In this document: positions 63,490 through 64,000 of the stretch, piece by piece
Layout: each line of letters begins with the position of its first letter
How positions within the stretch are numbered: the stretch's first letter is position 1
From: Aricia agestis
Lineage: Eukaryota; Arthropoda; Insecta; Lepidoptera; Lycaenidae
Direction: 5' to 3'
NCBI RefSeq assembly: GCF_905147365.1
Contig: NC_056412.1
Span: 18,096,001-18,160,000 of the forward strand
DNA: 64,000 nt
Made by a program: the position numbers and the translations under genes
Notes under the pieces: generated by a model
What the model was told of the DNA's origin: nothing
Database searches by the model: none
What the model saw: only the letters and a program-made list of their open reading frames with translations

Positions 63490-63861
63490 AAAGGCACGCT
63501 ACACAGGTTTTTTGTCGCGTAATTTAAAAACCATAAATATATTTTATATAAGCTATAGGCAAATTAAAGTGTATGCTTGAACCAATCTATGTACAAATTT
63601 TGGAAGCTTAAATCACTCTCCTCTCTAGGACTAAATTAGAATCCCTTTTTTTACAGAGGTCTTTTTGATTGATTATTCTGTGTTATAAAAGTTGACCAAT
63701 CGTGTTATGCTATGGGTAATTCAAAGACAAAGAGACATGGTGAATACTGACAATGGACTTTAATTTCTTAGCTTATGTGTGCTATGTAGCGATGTCGATT
63801 TTTCTCATTTCTGAGAAAAATCGACATCGCTACAGTCAAATTATCAAGGCGTCACCTTAAA
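63490..63861 (-). mobile_element. TTAA-end MITE, second copy of 14929-15394
   Basis: The right end GGCGTCACC-TTAA and inner modules (AATTAAAGTGTATGCTTGAA, CTTTTTGATTGATTATTCTG, CAAAGACAAAGAGACATGGT) match the 14.9-kb element in reverse. The other end is not clear. It holds a private hairpin at 63785-63834. Confidence 0.65.
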
Positions 63862-64000
63862 TGGGAACTTCTTTACCATCGTGTTCTGGGTAAAAAGTGT
63901 AGAACGCGCGCCAGGAGAGGACTAGGACACGCGTAGTTGTTGCATCATCACTTTAGCCGGGACCGGGTTAACTTATAAAAAAATGAAGAGCGTCGGTGGC

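Overview
The window is AT-rich nuclear DNA from an insect, almost certainly a lepidopteran and probably a moth. The evidence is spliced genes with GT-AG introns, a shortened piggyBac copy whose ends match the Trichoplusia ni type (IFP2), a CsRn1/Kabuki-type Ty3/gypsy retroelement primed by tRNA-Trp, and many dispersed modules typical of moth genomes (GGTTCCGTA / GGCCAAGTGCGAGTC, the CCCATGGACACTCGCAGCATC module, LINE tails ending TTTATAATATTAGTATGGA). Most of the sequence is layered, decayed transposable elements; I recognise only two host genes.

Host genes, both on the minus strand. (1) A two-exon gene (7553-10990) encodes a 60-residue secreted peptide. A 20-residue signal peptide in exon 1 (10877-10937) is separated by a 3.16-kb repeat-filled intron from a six-cysteine CS-alpha-beta-like module in exon 2 (7599-7720). 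It has a TATA box and an AATAAA signal and resembles insect defensin/cobatoxin-like peptides. Its exons are too short for ordinary ORF calling. (2) A four-exon gene (22251-24509) encodes a 261-residue membrane protein of the AIG1/ADTRP (FAR-17a) family. All three splice phases agree and the predicted catalytic Thr and His are present.

Layout. 0-7 kb: duplicated repeats, hairpin elements and a CGACG-rich palindrome (6214-6495). 7.5-11 kb: the peptide gene, with a shortened DNA transposon in its intron. 11.2-14.6 kb: a foldback-like element with long inverted ends built of about 165-bp tandem repeats, enclosing a LINE fragment and other repeats. 14.6-18.6 kb: MITEs, nested repeats, a 175-bp tandem array and a LINE fragment. 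18.6-21.9 kb: a young CsRn1-like LTR element whose LTRs differ by one 3-bp indel; it has an intact integrase, a gag-start/RNase H fusion, and a small downstream reading frame for a membrane protein with a myristoylation motif. 22.2-24.5 kb: AIG1-family gene. 25-52 kb: repeats, among them hAT, PIF/Harbinger-like, TA-target and TTAA-target MITEs with readable target duplications, and a 3' fragment of an R1-like LINE. 52.4-55.6 kb: a LINE inserted in a MITE, itself inserted in a LINE tail. 56.9-57.5 kb: piggyBac deletion derivative. 59.2-59.8 kb: another LINE 3' end. 60-64 kb: MITEs and short repeats.

The elements do not act together as one system. The window mainly records successive insertions, and several homologous copies inside it serve as empty-site controls for one another. 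No functional non-coding RNA gene, CRISPR array or prokaryotic feature was seen.
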